Of a DNA stretch of 64,000 nucleotides, positions 1-11,061 are shown piece after piece. The notes under the pieces are model-generated. The model searched no databases. It worked only from the letters and a program-made list of their open reading frames with translations, and was not told the DNA's origin. The stretch lies in assembly GCF_011059105.1 (NCBI RefSeq), contig NZ_JAALLS010000008.1:62001-126000 (forward strand). Direction: 5' to 3'. How positions within the stretch are numbered: position 1 is the first letter of the stretch; every line of letters begins with the position of its first letter. Made by a program: the position numbers and the translations under genes. The DNA comes from Fodinibius halophilus (lineage in GTDB: Bacteria; Bacteroidota; Rhodothermia; Balneolales; Balneolaceae).

Positions 1-1
1 A

Positions 2-1501
<1,500 letters not shown>

Positions 1502-1510
1502 CTCAAATAG

Positions 1511-1544
1511 TTTGGTAATATGAATTCGGGTTGGTATAATTTTG
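1511..1544 (+). promoter_or_regulatory. Candidate Bacteroidota-type promoter for the 7TM-HD gene
   Basis: TAATTTTG at 1537-1544 fits the Bacteroidota -7 box TAnnTTTG, with TTTG at 1511-1514 as a possible -33 box. The 22-nt spacing is slightly longer than the usual 19-21. It lies in the 121-nt gap before the start at 1623. Prediction from motif only. Confidence 0.35.
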
Positions 1545-1622
1545 TATTCGAAGTATCTTAGCATCATTAATCAACGTTTTGCGGGATCTTTTATCTCCCA
1601 ATAAACGGACCTAATTGATATT

Positions 1623-4058
1623 ATGAACATTCTTGAAAAGCTGGGACTGGCCCCCAAAAAGCGACGGGGCGCCCCTGTAATTGGCGAAAAGAAGAAAGAG
1701 CAGGAAAAAGCCTCTTCACTAAGCCACAATAACTATATACAGGCCTTGGTATTACTAGGGTTTCTTGTTGTCCTCATTTTTTCGGTCCCCCATGCCTCTT
1801 TTAAAGAACCCATAAATTACAATGTCGGGGAACCGTGGCGTGCCGAAGATCTTACTGCCCCCTTTACTTTTCCTATCCAGAAAAGCAGTGAACAGATCGA
1901 AAAAGAGCGACAAACAATTCGTGAGACCACTCCCCCTATTTTCCACACGGATGATAATGCAAAAGTAGAAATTCAGGCCACACTGGATTCTTTGTTTCAG
2001 CAGATGAAACCGCTTGCAGAAAGCTATAAACAGTGGCAGACCGCTAAAGAAAATAACCAAAATGCGAGTCGCGACAGTATTCGGTTTAACAGGATTAAAA
2101 ACCAAGCACCAATTCAACTGCCTGATAAGAGCTGGGAAATATTAATTGAAAATTATTATGCTCTTCAAAACAACTCACCGGCAGTAAATAACAGCGGCGA
2201 CCAGTTTACGGCTGTCAACCTGGAAAAGCAGCTGAATAACCTCACAAATGAGATGCTTAATGATGGCATCATCAGCATCACTAAAAATGAGCTCTCTAAT
2301 GATGAAATTACCGTTCGAGATCTCCGAAATCGGACTGAGCAAACGCTAAACCTGGTTAACGTGCGTGACATGCCCGAAGCACGGGAGTATGCTAAATATC
2401 GTATCTCCAGAAACTTTTATGAGGAACTGGCTAATGTAGCAACACAGATTGTTAACCGGGTTATCCAACCCAATTTGATCTACAACAAAAATGAGACCCA
2501 GCAGCGTATTGAAGAGGCAATGGCTGATATCTCTACCTCCAAAGGGGCTGTAGCCCAGGGACAGGTAATCATTCGCCGGGGCGATATTGTCACTGAGAAA
2601 AAATATAATATGCTGCAGAGTCTTGCCAAAGCAAGAGCTCAAAATGCCAGCACTACCGAGCTGTGGCTGCGTTACGGGGGAGATATCCTGGTTATCATGG
2701 CCATCCTTACAATATTTTTTTTCTACCTGTACCTGTATCGGCGCCATATCTTTTCCAATAATGCCATGTTACTATTGGTTGTTATTGCTATGTCGCTCAT
2801 CTGTGTGGGGAGTTCCATTGTTTACGAAATTGAAAATATCTCTCCCTATATCGTACCTGTAGCCGTTGCTCCCATCATCTTAACAATCATCTTTGATTCC
2901 CGTGTGGGATTACTGGCTACTTTTACCCTGGCTCTGCTTACCGGCCTCATCAACGGCAATAATTTTGAATACATCACTGCCACTACGGTAGCCTGCAGCC
3001 TTGGTTTGTTTTCTGTACGAGATATTAAAAAACGATCGCAATTTTTCTTTACTACGCCCGGTATTGTTTTCACCGCATATGCGGTGGTCATTCTCGGTTT
3101 TAATATGACCTCTTTCAATGGTTTGGGTCCACTATTAAATGAGCTGTTCTATGTGGGAATCAATGCTATCTTTATTCTCTTTACCTATCCTCTGATTCTC
3201 CTATTTGAGAAGACTTTTAAAGTTACTACTGATTTTACGCTTATTGAGCTGAGCGATACAAATCTGCCCCTTCTCAAACAACTTATGACAAAAGCACCGG
3301 GCACCTTTCATCACAGCCTGCAAGTTTCTAACCTGGCCGAAGCAGCTGCCGGTGCTATTCGGGCCAATGCCCTGCTATGTCGTGTGGGAGGATTATATCA
3401 CGATATCGGCAAAATGGAGAATCCCGGCTACTTCACTGAAAATCAAACCGAGGCCAATGAGCATGACAAGTTAAAGCCCCGCATGAGTGCCCTGGTTATC
3501 AAGGCACACGTTTCTAACGGCGTGAAGCTGGCTGAAGAAGAGGGACTGCCCGATGTTGTTATTGACTTTATTAAAACGCATCACGGTACCTCTCTTATCA
3601 AATTCTTTTGGGACAAAGCCAAAAAACAAGCTGACGAGGACAAAAAAGAGATTCGAGAAGAGGATTTCCGGTACGACGGTCCCCTGCCGCAATCCAAAGA
3701 AACGGGCATATTATTACTCGCCGACTGTATTGAAGCCTCATCCCGGGCGATGAAAGACCCGAACTACCAGAAGCTTGAGAACCTTATTGATAAAATGGTT
3801 GATGACCGTGTTAATGAGGGACAGCTTAGCAAAACACCTCTAACATTCCAGGATATACACGCTATTAAAGAGACCTTCCTCAACATTCTGGTGGGTATTT
3901 ATCACAGCAGAGTTGAATATCCCGATGATGAAGAAAAAGAAGAGGCAAAGAAAACAGGTGTCAAAGAGCTACCATCTGCAGATTCCGATGAAGAGATTCC
4001 CAAACATCCCGAGGCCCCGGAAAGCCCACCCCCGGTTGATGAATATTACAATTCCTGA
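1623..4058 (+). CDS. PgpH-type 7TM-HD phosphohydrolase (likely c-di-AMP phosphodiesterase)
   Basis: 811-aa membrane protein of the 7TMR-HDED / 7TM-7TMR_HD / HD family, whose characterised member PgpH hydrolyses cyclic di-AMP. Layout: cytoplasmic basic N-terminus, TM1 near residues 36-56, a large extracytoplasmic domain to about residue 345, about seven TM segments (345-540), then a cytoplasmic HD domain. HD residues visible: FHHSLQ, GGLYHDIGK and KTHHGT (metal ligands). The C-terminal 40 residues are acidic and proline-rich. The next gene starts 9 nt downstream, so co-transcription with xer is likely. c-di-AMP as substrate is inferred from the family. Confidence 0.88.
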   Translation: MNILEKLGLAPKKRRGAPVIGEKKKEQEKASSLSHNNYIQALVLLGFLVVLIFSVPHASFKEPINYNVGEPWRAEDLTAPFTFPIQKSSEQIEKERQTIRETTPPIFHTDDNAKVEIQATLDSLFQQMKPLAESYKQWQTAKENNQNASRDSIRFNRIKNQAPIQLPDKSWEILIENYYALQNNSPAVNNSGDQFTAVNLEKQLNNLTNEMLNDGIISITKNELSNDEITVRDLRNRTEQTLNLVNVRDMPEAREYAKYRISRNFYEELANVATQIVNRVIQPNLIYNKNETQQRIEEAMADISTSKGAVAQGQVIIRRGDIVTEKKYNMLQSLAKARAQNASTTELWLRYGGDILVIMAILTIFFFYLYLYRRHIFSNNAMLLLVVIAMSLICVGSSIVYEIENISPYIVPVAVAPIILTIIFDSRVGLLATFTLALLTGLINGNNFEYITATTVACSLGLFSVRDIKKRSQFFFTTPGIVFTAYAVVILGFNMTSFNGLGPLLNELFYVGINAIFILFTYPLILLFEKTFKVTTDFTLIELSDTNLPLLKQLMTKAPGTFHHSLQVSNLAEAAAGAIRANALLCRVGGLYHDIGKMENPGYFTENQTEANEHDKLKPRMSALVIKAHVSNGVKLAEEEGLPDVVIDFIKTHHGTSLIKFFWDKAKKQADEDKKEIREEDFRYDGPLPQSKETGILLLADCIEASSRAMKDPNYQKLENLIDKMVDDRVNEGQLSKTPLTFQDIHAIKETFLNILVGIYHSRVEYPDDEEKEEAKKTGVKELPSADSDEEIPKHPEAPESPPPVDEYYNS

Positions 4059-4066
4059 TTTTCTGT

Positions 4067-4975
4067 ATGCATTACAAAAAGGAGTTAAAGAGATACCTGC
4101 AGTTTATCAAACTGGAGAAAAATCTCTCCGAAAATTCAGTCGTCTCTTATGAACGGGACCTACGGCGGTACCTCAAGTTTATTGCAGATGATCTTCGAAT
4201 AAAGAAGCTGAGCGGAGTTACACTGCATCATATTGAGAAATATCTCGAAGAGCTTTCGGCCATGGATCTGGCTGTCAGTTCTATAGCTCGCAACATCTCC
4301 AGCATCCGCAGCTTCCACGAATTTGCCGTTGTTGAAGGTATCGCCAGGGCAAACCCCGCCGAACTGGTTGAGCTGCCTAAGAAGGCACAGAATTTGCCTG
4401 AGGTATTAGATCAAGATGAAGTTGCAGCCATTATTGACACTCCCAACCGTGAGTCGGATGCCGGTATTCGTAATGCCGCCATCCTTGAAACGCTCTATGC
4501 CACCGGCATGCGTGTTAGCGAACTGACAAGCCTGGAAGTGGATAACCTCATTTTTGAAATTGGTTTTATACGGGTCATCGGCAAAGGGAATAAAGAACGA
4601 CTGGTTCCGGTGGGCGAAGTCGCTCAATCGGCCCTGGAACATTACATTGAAGTGGTACGACCAAAATTTCTGAGTGATAAAGATCCCCACAAGGCAGAAA
4701 ACAAAGTTTTTTTAAGCCAAAGAGGAAACCCTTTGTCTCGAATGAGTATCTGGAATGTAGTCAATGATGCCGCAGAACGAGCCGGCATAGAAAAGAATGT
4801 ATATCCCCATATTTTCCGGCACTCATTTGCCACCCACCTGCTCGAAGGCGGGGCCGACCTGCGCGCCGTACAAGAGATGCTGGGGCACTCTTCTATCCTA
4901 ACAACAGAGATTTACACCCATGTAGACCGTTCACTGCTGCATCAAGTGCATAAAGAATTTCACCCAAGAGCCTAA
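4067..4975 (+). CDS. XerC/XerD-type tyrosine recombinase
   Basis: 302-aa tyrosine recombinase, the normal length for XerC/XerD, which resolve chromosome dimers at dif. N-terminal SAM-like core-binding domain (residues 5-90) and C-terminal catalytic domain. All catalytic residues are visible: R149 (ATGMRVSEL), K173, H248 and R251 (HIFRH), H274 (LGHSS) and nucleophile Y283 (IYTHVD). No integrase-specific extension and no att site or phage genes nearby, so a housekeeping Xer is favoured. XerC and XerD cannot be told apart safely here; the sequence looks more XerD-like. Follows the HD gene by 8 nt. Confidence 0.92.
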   Translation: MHYKKELKRYLQFIKLEKNLSENSVVSYERDLRRYLKFIADDLRIKKLSGVTLHHIEKYLEELSAMDLAVSSIARNISSIRSFHEFAVVEGIARANPAELVELPKKAQNLPEVLDQDEVAAIIDTPNRESDAGIRNAAILETLYATGMRVSELTSLEVDNLIFEIGFIRVIGKGNKERLVPVGEVAQSALEHYIEVVRPKFLSDKDPHKAENKVFLSQRGNPLSRMSIWNVVNDAAERAGIEKNVYPHIFRHSFATHLLEGGADLRAVQEMLGHSSILTTEIYTHVDRSLLHQVHKEFHPRA

Positions 4976-5008
4976 AACTTTCATTTCAGCTAAAGATCTT
5001 GTAATTAG

Positions 5009-5037
5009 TTGTAAGATTATCTGCAGACATAAATTTG
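5009..5037 (+). promoter_or_regulatory. Candidate housekeeping promoter of the sigma-kinase operon
   Basis: TAAATTTG at 5030-5037 is an exact match to the Bacteroidota -7 box TAnnTTTG, 50 nt before the sigma gene start; a weak TTG sits at 5009-5011. The GTCCCC-N16-CGYA motif of the lipoprotein genes is absent here, so the sigma gene does not look autoregulated. Confidence 0.4.
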
Positions 5038-5086
5038 TATCATTTGCGATATAGCTAGTGCTATTAACATTTCATCTTATTTACCG

Positions 5087-5644
5087 ATGGGGAAGAAAAA
5101 AGTTACCAGGCTGTTAAAAGACCTAAGAGATCCCGAAAATAAAAGTTATGATGAACTATTTTCCTTGATATATGGGGAGCTCAAGAGGTTAGCTTATTCA
5201 AAGCTTCAAAAAGAACGGAAAGATATTACGTTTACTGAAACGGAGCTGGTGCATGAAGTATATCTAAAGATGATTGATCAGACTCAAATACAGGCCAATG
5301 ATAAAAACCACTTTATGGCCATAGCTGCGCGATGCATGCGCCAAATACTTATCGATCATGCCCGCAAAAAGAAAGCTGAAAAACGAGGTGGTAATAAAAA
5401 AGACGTCACCTATATTGATGAGCTTCTTAAACAACACCATAAGACTGAAGAACTCATTAATCTTGATAAGGAGATCAATAAACTCGCAGAACTTGACCAG
5501 CGAATGGCCGATGTTGTAGTACTTCGGTTCTTTGGACAAATGAGTGTGACAGCCACCGCAGAGGTATTGGACATATCAGAGCGAACGGTCAAAAGAGATT
5601 GGGCCAAAGCGCGAGGTTGGCTTTATAAAGAATTAAAAGGGTAA
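5087..5644 (+). CDS. ECF-family RNA polymerase sigma factor, kinase-linked
   Basis: 185-aa sigma-70 family protein of ECF size. Region 2 spans about residues 20-95 (LVHEVYLKM, FMAIAARCMRQILIDHARKK) and region 4.2 about 125-180 with an HTH (SVTATAEVLDISERTVKRDW). The acidic stretch that usually precedes LVQEVF in ECF region 2.2 is replaced by a Thr-rich T48-F-T50-E-T52-E segment. The kinase gene begins 23 nt downstream and no anti-sigma gene is present. In studied sigma-kinase pairs such as EcfP/PknT of Vibrio the kinase activates the sigma by Thr phosphorylation; the same control here is inference. Probable targets are the eight units at 8.6-18.9 kb that share a promoter. Confidence 0.9.
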   Translation: MGKKKVTRLLKDLRDPENKSYDELFSLIYGELKRLAYSKLQKERKDITFTETELVHEVYLKMIDQTQIQANDKNHFMAIAARCMRQILIDHARKKKAEKRGGNKKDVTYIDELLKQHHKTEELINLDKEINKLAELDQRMADVVVLRFFGQMSVTATAEVLDISERTVKRDWAKARGWLYKELKG

Positions 5645-5667
5645 TTTCTTAAAAGCTTCACTATTCT

Positions 5668-8487
5668 ATGAAGCAACATCAATGGAAAAAGGTTAACAAG
5701 ATCGTTGATACCGCACTTGATCTTGATAAAAAAGAAAGAGCAACCTACATAGAAGAACGTTGTAAAGACGACAAAGAGTTAAAACAGCAAGTTACTCAAC
5801 TGCTTGCCTCTATTGAGAAGTCGGGTACTGAAAATTTTTTAGGAACTCCTGAAACCTATCTCAGCGATATAGCCGGTGAACTATCTCCCGGCGATGCGCC
5901 TATGGCTTCGTCTATGATTGGCCAACAAGTGGGCAACTACAGCCTTCATGAACTTATTGGCCATGGTGGAATGGGATCTGTCTTTAAAGGCGAGCGCGCC
6001 GATGAGGCCTATAAAAAGGAAGTAGCTGTTAAAATATTGCGGCGTGGCATGGACACCCCTTCGAACATTGCTCGGTTTAAACGCGAGCGTAATATCCTGG
6101 CAAATCTGGACCATTCCAATATTGCACGTTTGCTTGATGGAGGGCTTACCGAAGAGGGACTGCCCTACCTTGTCATGGAATATGTAGATGGAACACCCTT
6201 GCTTGAGTACTGTAATAAACATCAACTTTCAGTTGAAAAACGTTTAGCTTTATTTGAACAAGTCTGCTTTGCCGTTCAACATGCCCACCAAAATGCGATT
6301 ATCCATCGAGATCTAAAGCCTTCAAACATTCTGGTGAATACCCAAGGAGATGTCAAAGTGCTGGATTTCGGTATTGCTAAACTTATAGAACCGGATGATG
6401 AGGGAGCCTCCTTTCAAACCCGCACCGGTGCCCGTATGCTAACACTGGGCTATGCAGCACCCGAGCAGTTAGCAAGCCAAACCATAACAACGGCTACCGA
6501 TTCGTATGTACTTGGCATTCTATTATATGAACTCTTAGCCGGGGTGCATCCATTTGAGATGGATGAGAAGAGCTTTGTAGAGATCGAAGAACAGATACGA
6601 GAACAACGTCCATATAGCCCTTCTCAAAGGTTTTCTGATTTATCTACCAATAACCAGCAGCAAATTGCAGAAAAACGTAAGACTTCGCCTGCAACTTTGG
6701 TTAAGACTCTGAAAGGCGATCTTGATGCCATTGTGATGAAAGCCTTGCGCAAAGAGCCAAACAGCCGGTACAGCTCGGCCGAGCAGCTGCTGGAAGATCT
6801 TAACAGGCAAAAAACGAATCTTCCTATAATTGCCCGGGAAGATACCTTTCGCTACAATGCCTCCAAGTTTATAAAGCGACACAAAACCGGGCTTTCTGTA
6901 GCAGCAGGTTTTGTACTACTACTTATTGGCTTTACTGCTTTTTATACCTGGCAAATTGCACAAGAACGTAACAAAGCACAGTTAGAGGCCCGAAAATCCC
7001 AAGAGGTAAGCACCTTTCTTACGGATATGTTCAGGGCCAGTGACCCCACATTTAATCCTAAAGATACTGTTACCGCCGCAACCTTTTTAAAGCGAGGACA
7101 AGAACGTGTAGAACAACTTGATGGGCAACCTGAAGTGCAGGCAGAACTACTGCGGGTTATTGGCAGAGCACATATACATATTGGAAACTATGATAAAGCA
7201 AAAAAACCTTTATATCGAAGCCTATCTATCCGTAAAAGAATTTTTCAAAACCCACATAGCGAGATTGCTTCGAGCCTACGTGAAGCCGGGTATTTACAGC
7301 GGAAGATAGGAAATTTTGCTGAGGCAGAATCTCTTAGTAGAGAAGCTTTAGATATCCAGCTAGCAACACTGGGCCCTGATCATAAGAATACCGTCAAAAC
7401 TCAGAGCCAACTTGCCTTTGTACTAAGTCGGCAAGGGAAATATAAAGCTGCCGACTCCCTTTATGCGGAAACCTTACCCAAGCAACGTAAACTCCTCTCC
7501 ACTTATCATCCCAATATCGGCACAACCCTCAGTGATTGGGCCCTTACCCTACGACAACTTGGCAAATTCCAAAAAGCAGATACCCTGAAACAGCAGGCTC
7601 TGGAAGTTTGGGAACAGAACTATGGTCGTATTCATCCTCAAATATTACAGGGCTTAAACGACCTTGCAGTAGTCAAAGAAAAGATGGGGAACTTTGCGGC
7701 TGCCGATTCTTTGTATCAAGAAGCACTAGAAATCAATGACAAACTGTACGACAAAGCTACTCCCTCAACTGCACAGCTTCTAAATAATATTGGTACTACA
7801 AATATTAAAGCCGGACGCTATGAAGATGCAGAACCCTATCTTAAAAAAGCTTTAGATATGCGAAAAGAGCTCTTGCGTCCCAACCATCCATCGATGGCTG
7901 AAAGCTATATCAATTTGGGCCGGCTTTATGTTGATCAAAACAAATTTGCCAAAGCCCAACCTTTAATTCAGAAAGCCCTGAAAATTGATACAGAACAGCA
8001 TGGCAAGAATCATCCTTATGTTGCCGGTGACCTGAGAAACCTGGGTTTTATTGCCAAACAGCGCGGACAATATGAGCTGGCAGAACGCCATTTCAAGAGA
8101 AGCCTTGAAATCATGAAAAAAACGCTCTCATCGGATCATCCCTCAGTGGCCGTTTCACTGGCATCGTTAGGTAAAGTTTATCTACTGCAAGGCAACCACG
8201 AAAAAGCAAAACCACTGCTACAAGAAGCACTGGAAATCAGGCAAAAAAAGTTTGATCAGGGTGATGTTAGAATCGCTCAATCTCAAGTACCGCTGGGAGC
8301 AACTTTCATAAAAAGCAATAATTATGAAGAGGCAGAAAAGCTACTTAAAGCAGGGTATCAAACCCTTAAAAAAGAACGGGGACCACAGCATGATGCGACT
8401 AATGATGCCAAAGAATACCTTGTTGAACTTTATAACAGTTGGGGAAAACATGACTTGGCAAACGAGTACAAAGTAAAAAGTCCATAA
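5668..8487 (+). CDS. Membrane Ser/Thr protein kinase with C-terminal TPR sensor domain
   Basis: 939 aa. Residues 1-60 form a short helical domain (W6, C32, LL motif) also found alone in the protein at 18689. Residues 91 to about 380 are a Hanks-type kinase: glycine loop GHGGMGSV (98-105), K122, HRDLKPSN with D215, DFG at 233, APE at 264. One TM helix (about 405-430) follows, then roughly ten tetratricopeptide repeats to the end, predicted to be outside the cytoplasm and to sense a ligand or partner. Kinase motifs are intact, so activity is expected. Paired with the ECF sigma 23 nt upstream and ended by a strong terminator. Confidence 0.93.
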   Translation: MKQHQWKKVNKIVDTALDLDKKERATYIEERCKDDKELKQQVTQLLASIEKSGTENFLGTPETYLSDIAGELSPGDAPMASSMIGQQVGNYSLHELIGHGGMGSVFKGERADEAYKKEVAVKILRRGMDTPSNIARFKRERNILANLDHSNIARLLDGGLTEEGLPYLVMEYVDGTPLLEYCNKHQLSVEKRLALFEQVCFAVQHAHQNAIIHRDLKPSNILVNTQGDVKVLDFGIAKLIEPDDEGASFQTRTGARMLTLGYAAPEQLASQTITTATDSYVLGILLYELLAGVHPFEMDEKSFVEIEEQIREQRPYSPSQRFSDLSTNNQQQIAEKRKTSPATLVKTLKGDLDAIVMKALRKEPNSRYSSAEQLLEDLNRQKTNLPIIAREDTFRYNASKFIKRHKTGLSVAAGFVLLLIGFTAFYTWQIAQERNKAQLEARKSQEVSTFLTDMFRASDPTFNPKDTVTAATFLKRGQERVEQLDGQPEVQAELLRVIGRAHIHIGNYDKAKKPLYRSLSIRKRIFQNPHSEIASSLREAGYLQRKIGNFAEAESLSREALDIQLATLGPDHKNTVKTQSQLAFVLSRQGKYKAADSLYAETLPKQRKLLSTYHPNIGTTLSDWALTLRQLGKFQKADTLKQQALEVWEQNYGRIHPQILQGLNDLAVVKEKMGNFAAADSLYQEALEINDKLYDKATPSTAQLLNNIGTTNIKAGRYEDAEPYLKKALDMRKELLRPNHPSMAESYINLGRLYVDQNKFAKAQPLIQKALKIDTEQHGKNHPYVAGDLRNLGFIAKQRGQYELAERHFKRSLEIMKKTLSSDHPSVAVSLASLGKVYLLQGNHEKAKPLLQEALEIRQKKFDQGDVRIAQSQVPLGATFIKSNNYEEAEKLLKAGYQTLKKERGPQHDATNDAKEYLVELYNSWGKHDLANEYKVKSP

Positions 8488-8520
8488 TTGGTAAAATATT
8501 ACCACAACCAGATGACTTAA

Positions 8521-8557
8521 AACAAAAGCGCTACCCCCCTCGGATAGCGCTTTTGTT
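8521..8557. terminator. Bidirectional terminator between kinase gene and minus-strand lipoprotein gene
   Basis: Perfect 13-bp stem, AACAAAAGCGCTA (8521-8533) with TAGCGCTTTTGTT (8545-8557), flanked by A and T runs on both sides. It lies between two convergent genes and can serve both. Confidence 0.85.
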
Positions 8558-8591
8558 AGTTTTAGTGCTCAAGTTTAAATAAAAATCCACT

Positions 8592-9179
8592 TTAGTTTTC
8601 ACTAAAGACAATACCATAAGGCTGCGTAAGCACTTCGCGTTCAGATTCACCCGGCAAGTGAGGGTAAATGACTACCAGTGTCTCTCCTGCTGATAAATCG
8701 TTTTGCGACAATGCCTTATTCTCTATTTCAGAAGGTGCCCACATAGACCCGGGATACCATTGGGTAGAAGGAACCCATATAGGACTGTCGTTCGCCCACT
8801 CTGAGCCACGAAACCAGGGTGAGTCGGGATACATCTCTGCAGTAGAGAGACCCGCCGACAGCTCCTCCAGATTGGTACCCACTGGATCGCTGGTTAAGCG
8901 ATTGGTTACTTCGCCATTTTGGACTTGAAATACCGACAGAACTATCTCCCCTTCGAAAGAGTCCGGCTTGGGTTCCAAACCCAAAAGGATATTATCATTA
9001 TAAAAATCCCAGGTGAAATCGCTGGGGGTATTATTAACAATCTGGCTGAGCTCTGATGTCGGGGACGTCGTAAAATCCAATGGTTTCAACTCATCTTCTG
9101 CACCCGTTCCTGAATCCGAGCAAGCCCCTGCCAGTAATGCACTACACAGTAAAAAAGTTATAAGTATCGATTTGTTCAT
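8592..9179 (-). CDS. Small secreted lipoprotein, function unknown (regulon member)
   Basis: 195 aa. SpII signal peptide with cleavage before Cys20 (ALLAGACSDS). The mature protein is acidic; Trp/Pro-rich segments follow in the second half (YPDSPWFRGSEW, IWVPSTQWYPGSMW). No family recognised. It has its own ECF-type promoter at 9220-9248 and shares the terminator at 8521-8557. The shared promoter and cell-envelope location link it to the six lipoproteins upstream on the same strand. Confidence 0.8.
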   Translation of the reverse strand: MNKSILITFLLCSALLAGACSDSGTGAEDELKPLDFTTSPTSELSQIVNNTPSDFTWDFYNDNILLGLEPKPDSFEGEIVLSVFQVQNGEVTNRLTSDPVGTNLEELSAGLSTAEMYPDSPWFRGSEWANDSPIWVPSTQWYPGSMWAPSEIENKALSQNDLSAGETLVVIYPHLPGESEREVLTQPYGIVFSEN

Positions 9180-9219
9180 AACAGTAAAAATTTTTCATTA
9201 ATGGTTGTGCATAGTACCC

Positions 9220-9251
9220 TGCGAAAGAGCAACCAAAAAGGGGACAAATAA
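9220..9251 (-). promoter_or_regulatory. ECF-type promoter (regulon copy 1)
   Basis: On the minus strand TTTGTCCCC (GTCCCC at 9245-9240), 16 nt, then CGCA (9223-9220), 40 nt before the start codon. Same layout as the six other minus-strand copies and the one plus-strand copy. Confidence 0.8.
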
Positions 9252-9284
9252 AAAACCCGCAGCATTTGAACCACTGCGGGTTTT
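9252..9284 (-). terminator. Terminator of the IPT/PD40 lipoprotein gene
   Basis: Stem AAAACCCGCA (9252-9261) with TGCGGGTTTT (9275-9284). On the minus strand the T-run continues straight into the TATTTGTCCCC promoter box of the next gene. Confidence 0.8.
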
Positions 9285-9313
9285 ACAATTACAGATCTGA
9301 AAGAGAACAATTT

Positions 9314-10981
9314 CTATTTAACCATCCCCCAATAAGGACTGCCATCAGTCTTGTTATTAGATAAGCTTGTAGCAGTACCGCTCCCGTCACTGGCTATCTT
9401 ATAGATTCTTCCATTTCTGCTAAATACTAGTCTTGTTCCATCTGGTGACCAGCTGGGATATGAATCATAGGGCGAAGAATTATCTGTAATTCGTTGAGCA
9501 CCTCCTCCCTGGGCCCCGGCAACATAAATTTCGAAATCATTATCCGCATTATTATTACTTACAAACGCAATCTTAGAGCCATCGGGCGACCAACGAGGCT
9601 CAGTATTCTCTGCATCATTTTCAGTAATCGCTTGAATACTATGCCCTTGCACTGTTACCGTAAAGATATCATCTCCCTTTGGAGGATCATTTTTATCATA
9701 CAACCGATCACTGTAAAATACTATTTTTGTACCATCCGGAGACCAACTGGGATACTTATCATTCCCTTTATCATCTGTTAAAGGCGTCTGATTGCTACCG
9801 CTGCTACTCATGGTATAAATATGTAGATATCCATGCTGCCCAACCGCATCAAAAGCAATTTGGGAATCGTCCGGCGACCAACTGGCATGCATCTCATAAA
9901 GATTACTGACGTGGGTTAACCGCTGGATATCAGAACCATCAGCATTCATTTTATACAGATCATAATCTCCATTCCTGTCGCTGCTAAACACAATCGTTTT
10001 CCCATCATTAGATATAACCGGACTACCATCGATGGCACTATTGTTTGTCAACCGGGTATGATTACTACCATCAGCATCCATGATATATATTTCCTGGTTT
10101 CCATCCCGGTCACTTTCAAAGACAATCTTACTCTTGGCCTTGGCCTGGCAACTTACCTCAAAAGTGGTTTTCGTAGTATCTCCGGCTGCAATGCTTAATG
10201 TTCGTGGATTGTTACCACTTAAACTACAGTTGTTTGCCAGTCCGGTGAGCTCCAGGTCATGTGTCCCTTCCTCAATATCTGTCATATACCGTTCTGTATT
10301 AATGCCTATTGTTTGACCGGAAGAACCATCCAACGATACTGTGTACCCGTCACTATCTTTATCACTGCCTGATGTCTGTGTTATTATTTGGATCGTTCCA
10401 TCGGTTATCACATCAAAATCGGGGCCAGTGGTTGACTTCTGCTCTACCGTCACTTTTATGGGACCGTCAGCAGCTCCCTGGGGCACCTCGGTCAGCAGCT
10501 GATCTTCAGTCGCTCCTTTCACCGTTGCACTGGTACCATTAAAAGAGATACTATTTTCCGAAGTCGTTGCACTAAAGTTCATCCCCTTAATGGTTACCTC
10601 GGTACCCACCGTACCGCTGTCAGGGTTTACCGAACTGATGCCAGGGGCTTTTGTCTCAACCGTAAACTGGGGTCCCGTAGCTGTTTCCCCGCCTACCGTT
10701 ACTTTTACCGGTCCGCTGGAGGCTCCTTCCGGTACTTCAGCTTGTATCTGGTCTTTGGTGGCACTTATGACCGTGGCTGAAGAGGAACCAATACCCACGC
10801 TCATATCTGAGGCATGCGGCTGGAACCCTTTTCCTTTGACAGTTAGCATGGTGCCCGGCGGACCACTGTCGGGTTGAATATTTGTGATCTCAGGCTTAGG
10901 CGTACTATTTCCATTACCTCCGCACGATATAACGGTTATAACCATGATGAATAGTATGGATAATTGTAATAGTCGTCTCAT
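9314..10981 (-). CDS. IPT/TIG-domain lipoprotein with TolB-like PD40 beta-propeller
   Basis: 555 aa. SpII signal (VITVISCGGN, Cys20). Two IPT/TIG immunoglobulin-like domains at about residues 33-112 and 113-195 (PDSGPPGT, GKGF; PDSGTVGT, GMNF), a spacer with two cysteines, then about six PD40/WD40-like TolB repeats (residues about 285-555; recurring SPDG/SPDD and ITDN/LTNN motifs). A surface-anchored propeller on a stalk, probably a binding protein; the ligand is unknown. The first 195 residues closely match those of the protein encoded at 16323-18446. Single-gene unit with its own promoter and terminator. Confidence 0.87.
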   Translation of the reverse strand: MRRLLQLSILFIMVITVISCGGNGNSTPKPEITNIQPDSGPPGTMLTVKGKGFQPHASDMSVGIGSSSATVISATKDQIQAEVPEGASSGPVKVTVGGETATGPQFTVETKAPGISSVNPDSGTVGTEVTIKGMNFSATTSENSISFNGTSATVKGATEDQLLTEVPQGAADGPIKVTVEQKSTTGPDFDVITDGTIQIITQTSGSDKDSDGYTVSLDGSSGQTIGINTERYMTDIEEGTHDLELTGLANNCSLSGNNPRTLSIAAGDTTKTTFEVSCQAKAKSKIVFESDRDGNQEIYIMDADGSNHTRLTNNSAIDGSPVISNDGKTIVFSSDRNGDYDLYKMNADGSDIQRLTHVSNLYEMHASWSPDDSQIAFDAVGQHGYLHIYTMSSSGSNQTPLTDDKGNDKYPSWSPDGTKIVFYSDRLYDKNDPPKGDDIFTVTVQGHSIQAITENDAENTEPRWSPDGSKIAFVSNNNADNDFEIYVAGAQGGGAQRITDNSSPYDSYPSWSPDGTRLVFSRNGRIYKIASDGSGTATSLSNNKTDGSPYWGMVK

Positions 10982-11026
10982 AATATTTTTCTTGGAGTAT
11001 GATTAAAAATCCTTGACTTAGCACTC

Positions 11027-11056
11027 TGCGTATTACATTGCAAAGAGAGGCCAAAT
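11027..11056 (-). promoter_or_regulatory. ECF-type promoter (regulon copy 2)
   Basis: Minus strand: TTTGGCCTC (GGCCTC at 11052-11047), 16 nt, CGCA (11030-11027), 45 nt before the start of the gene ending at 9314. The -35 box is the most divergent in its centre, but the spacing is exact. Confidence 0.75.
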
Positions 11057-11061
11057 AAAAA

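Noticed and set aside
4067-4975. Xer recombinase as an integrase of a mobile element
   Set aside because: Normal XerC/D length, tight spacing to the HD gene, and no phage genes or att repeats.
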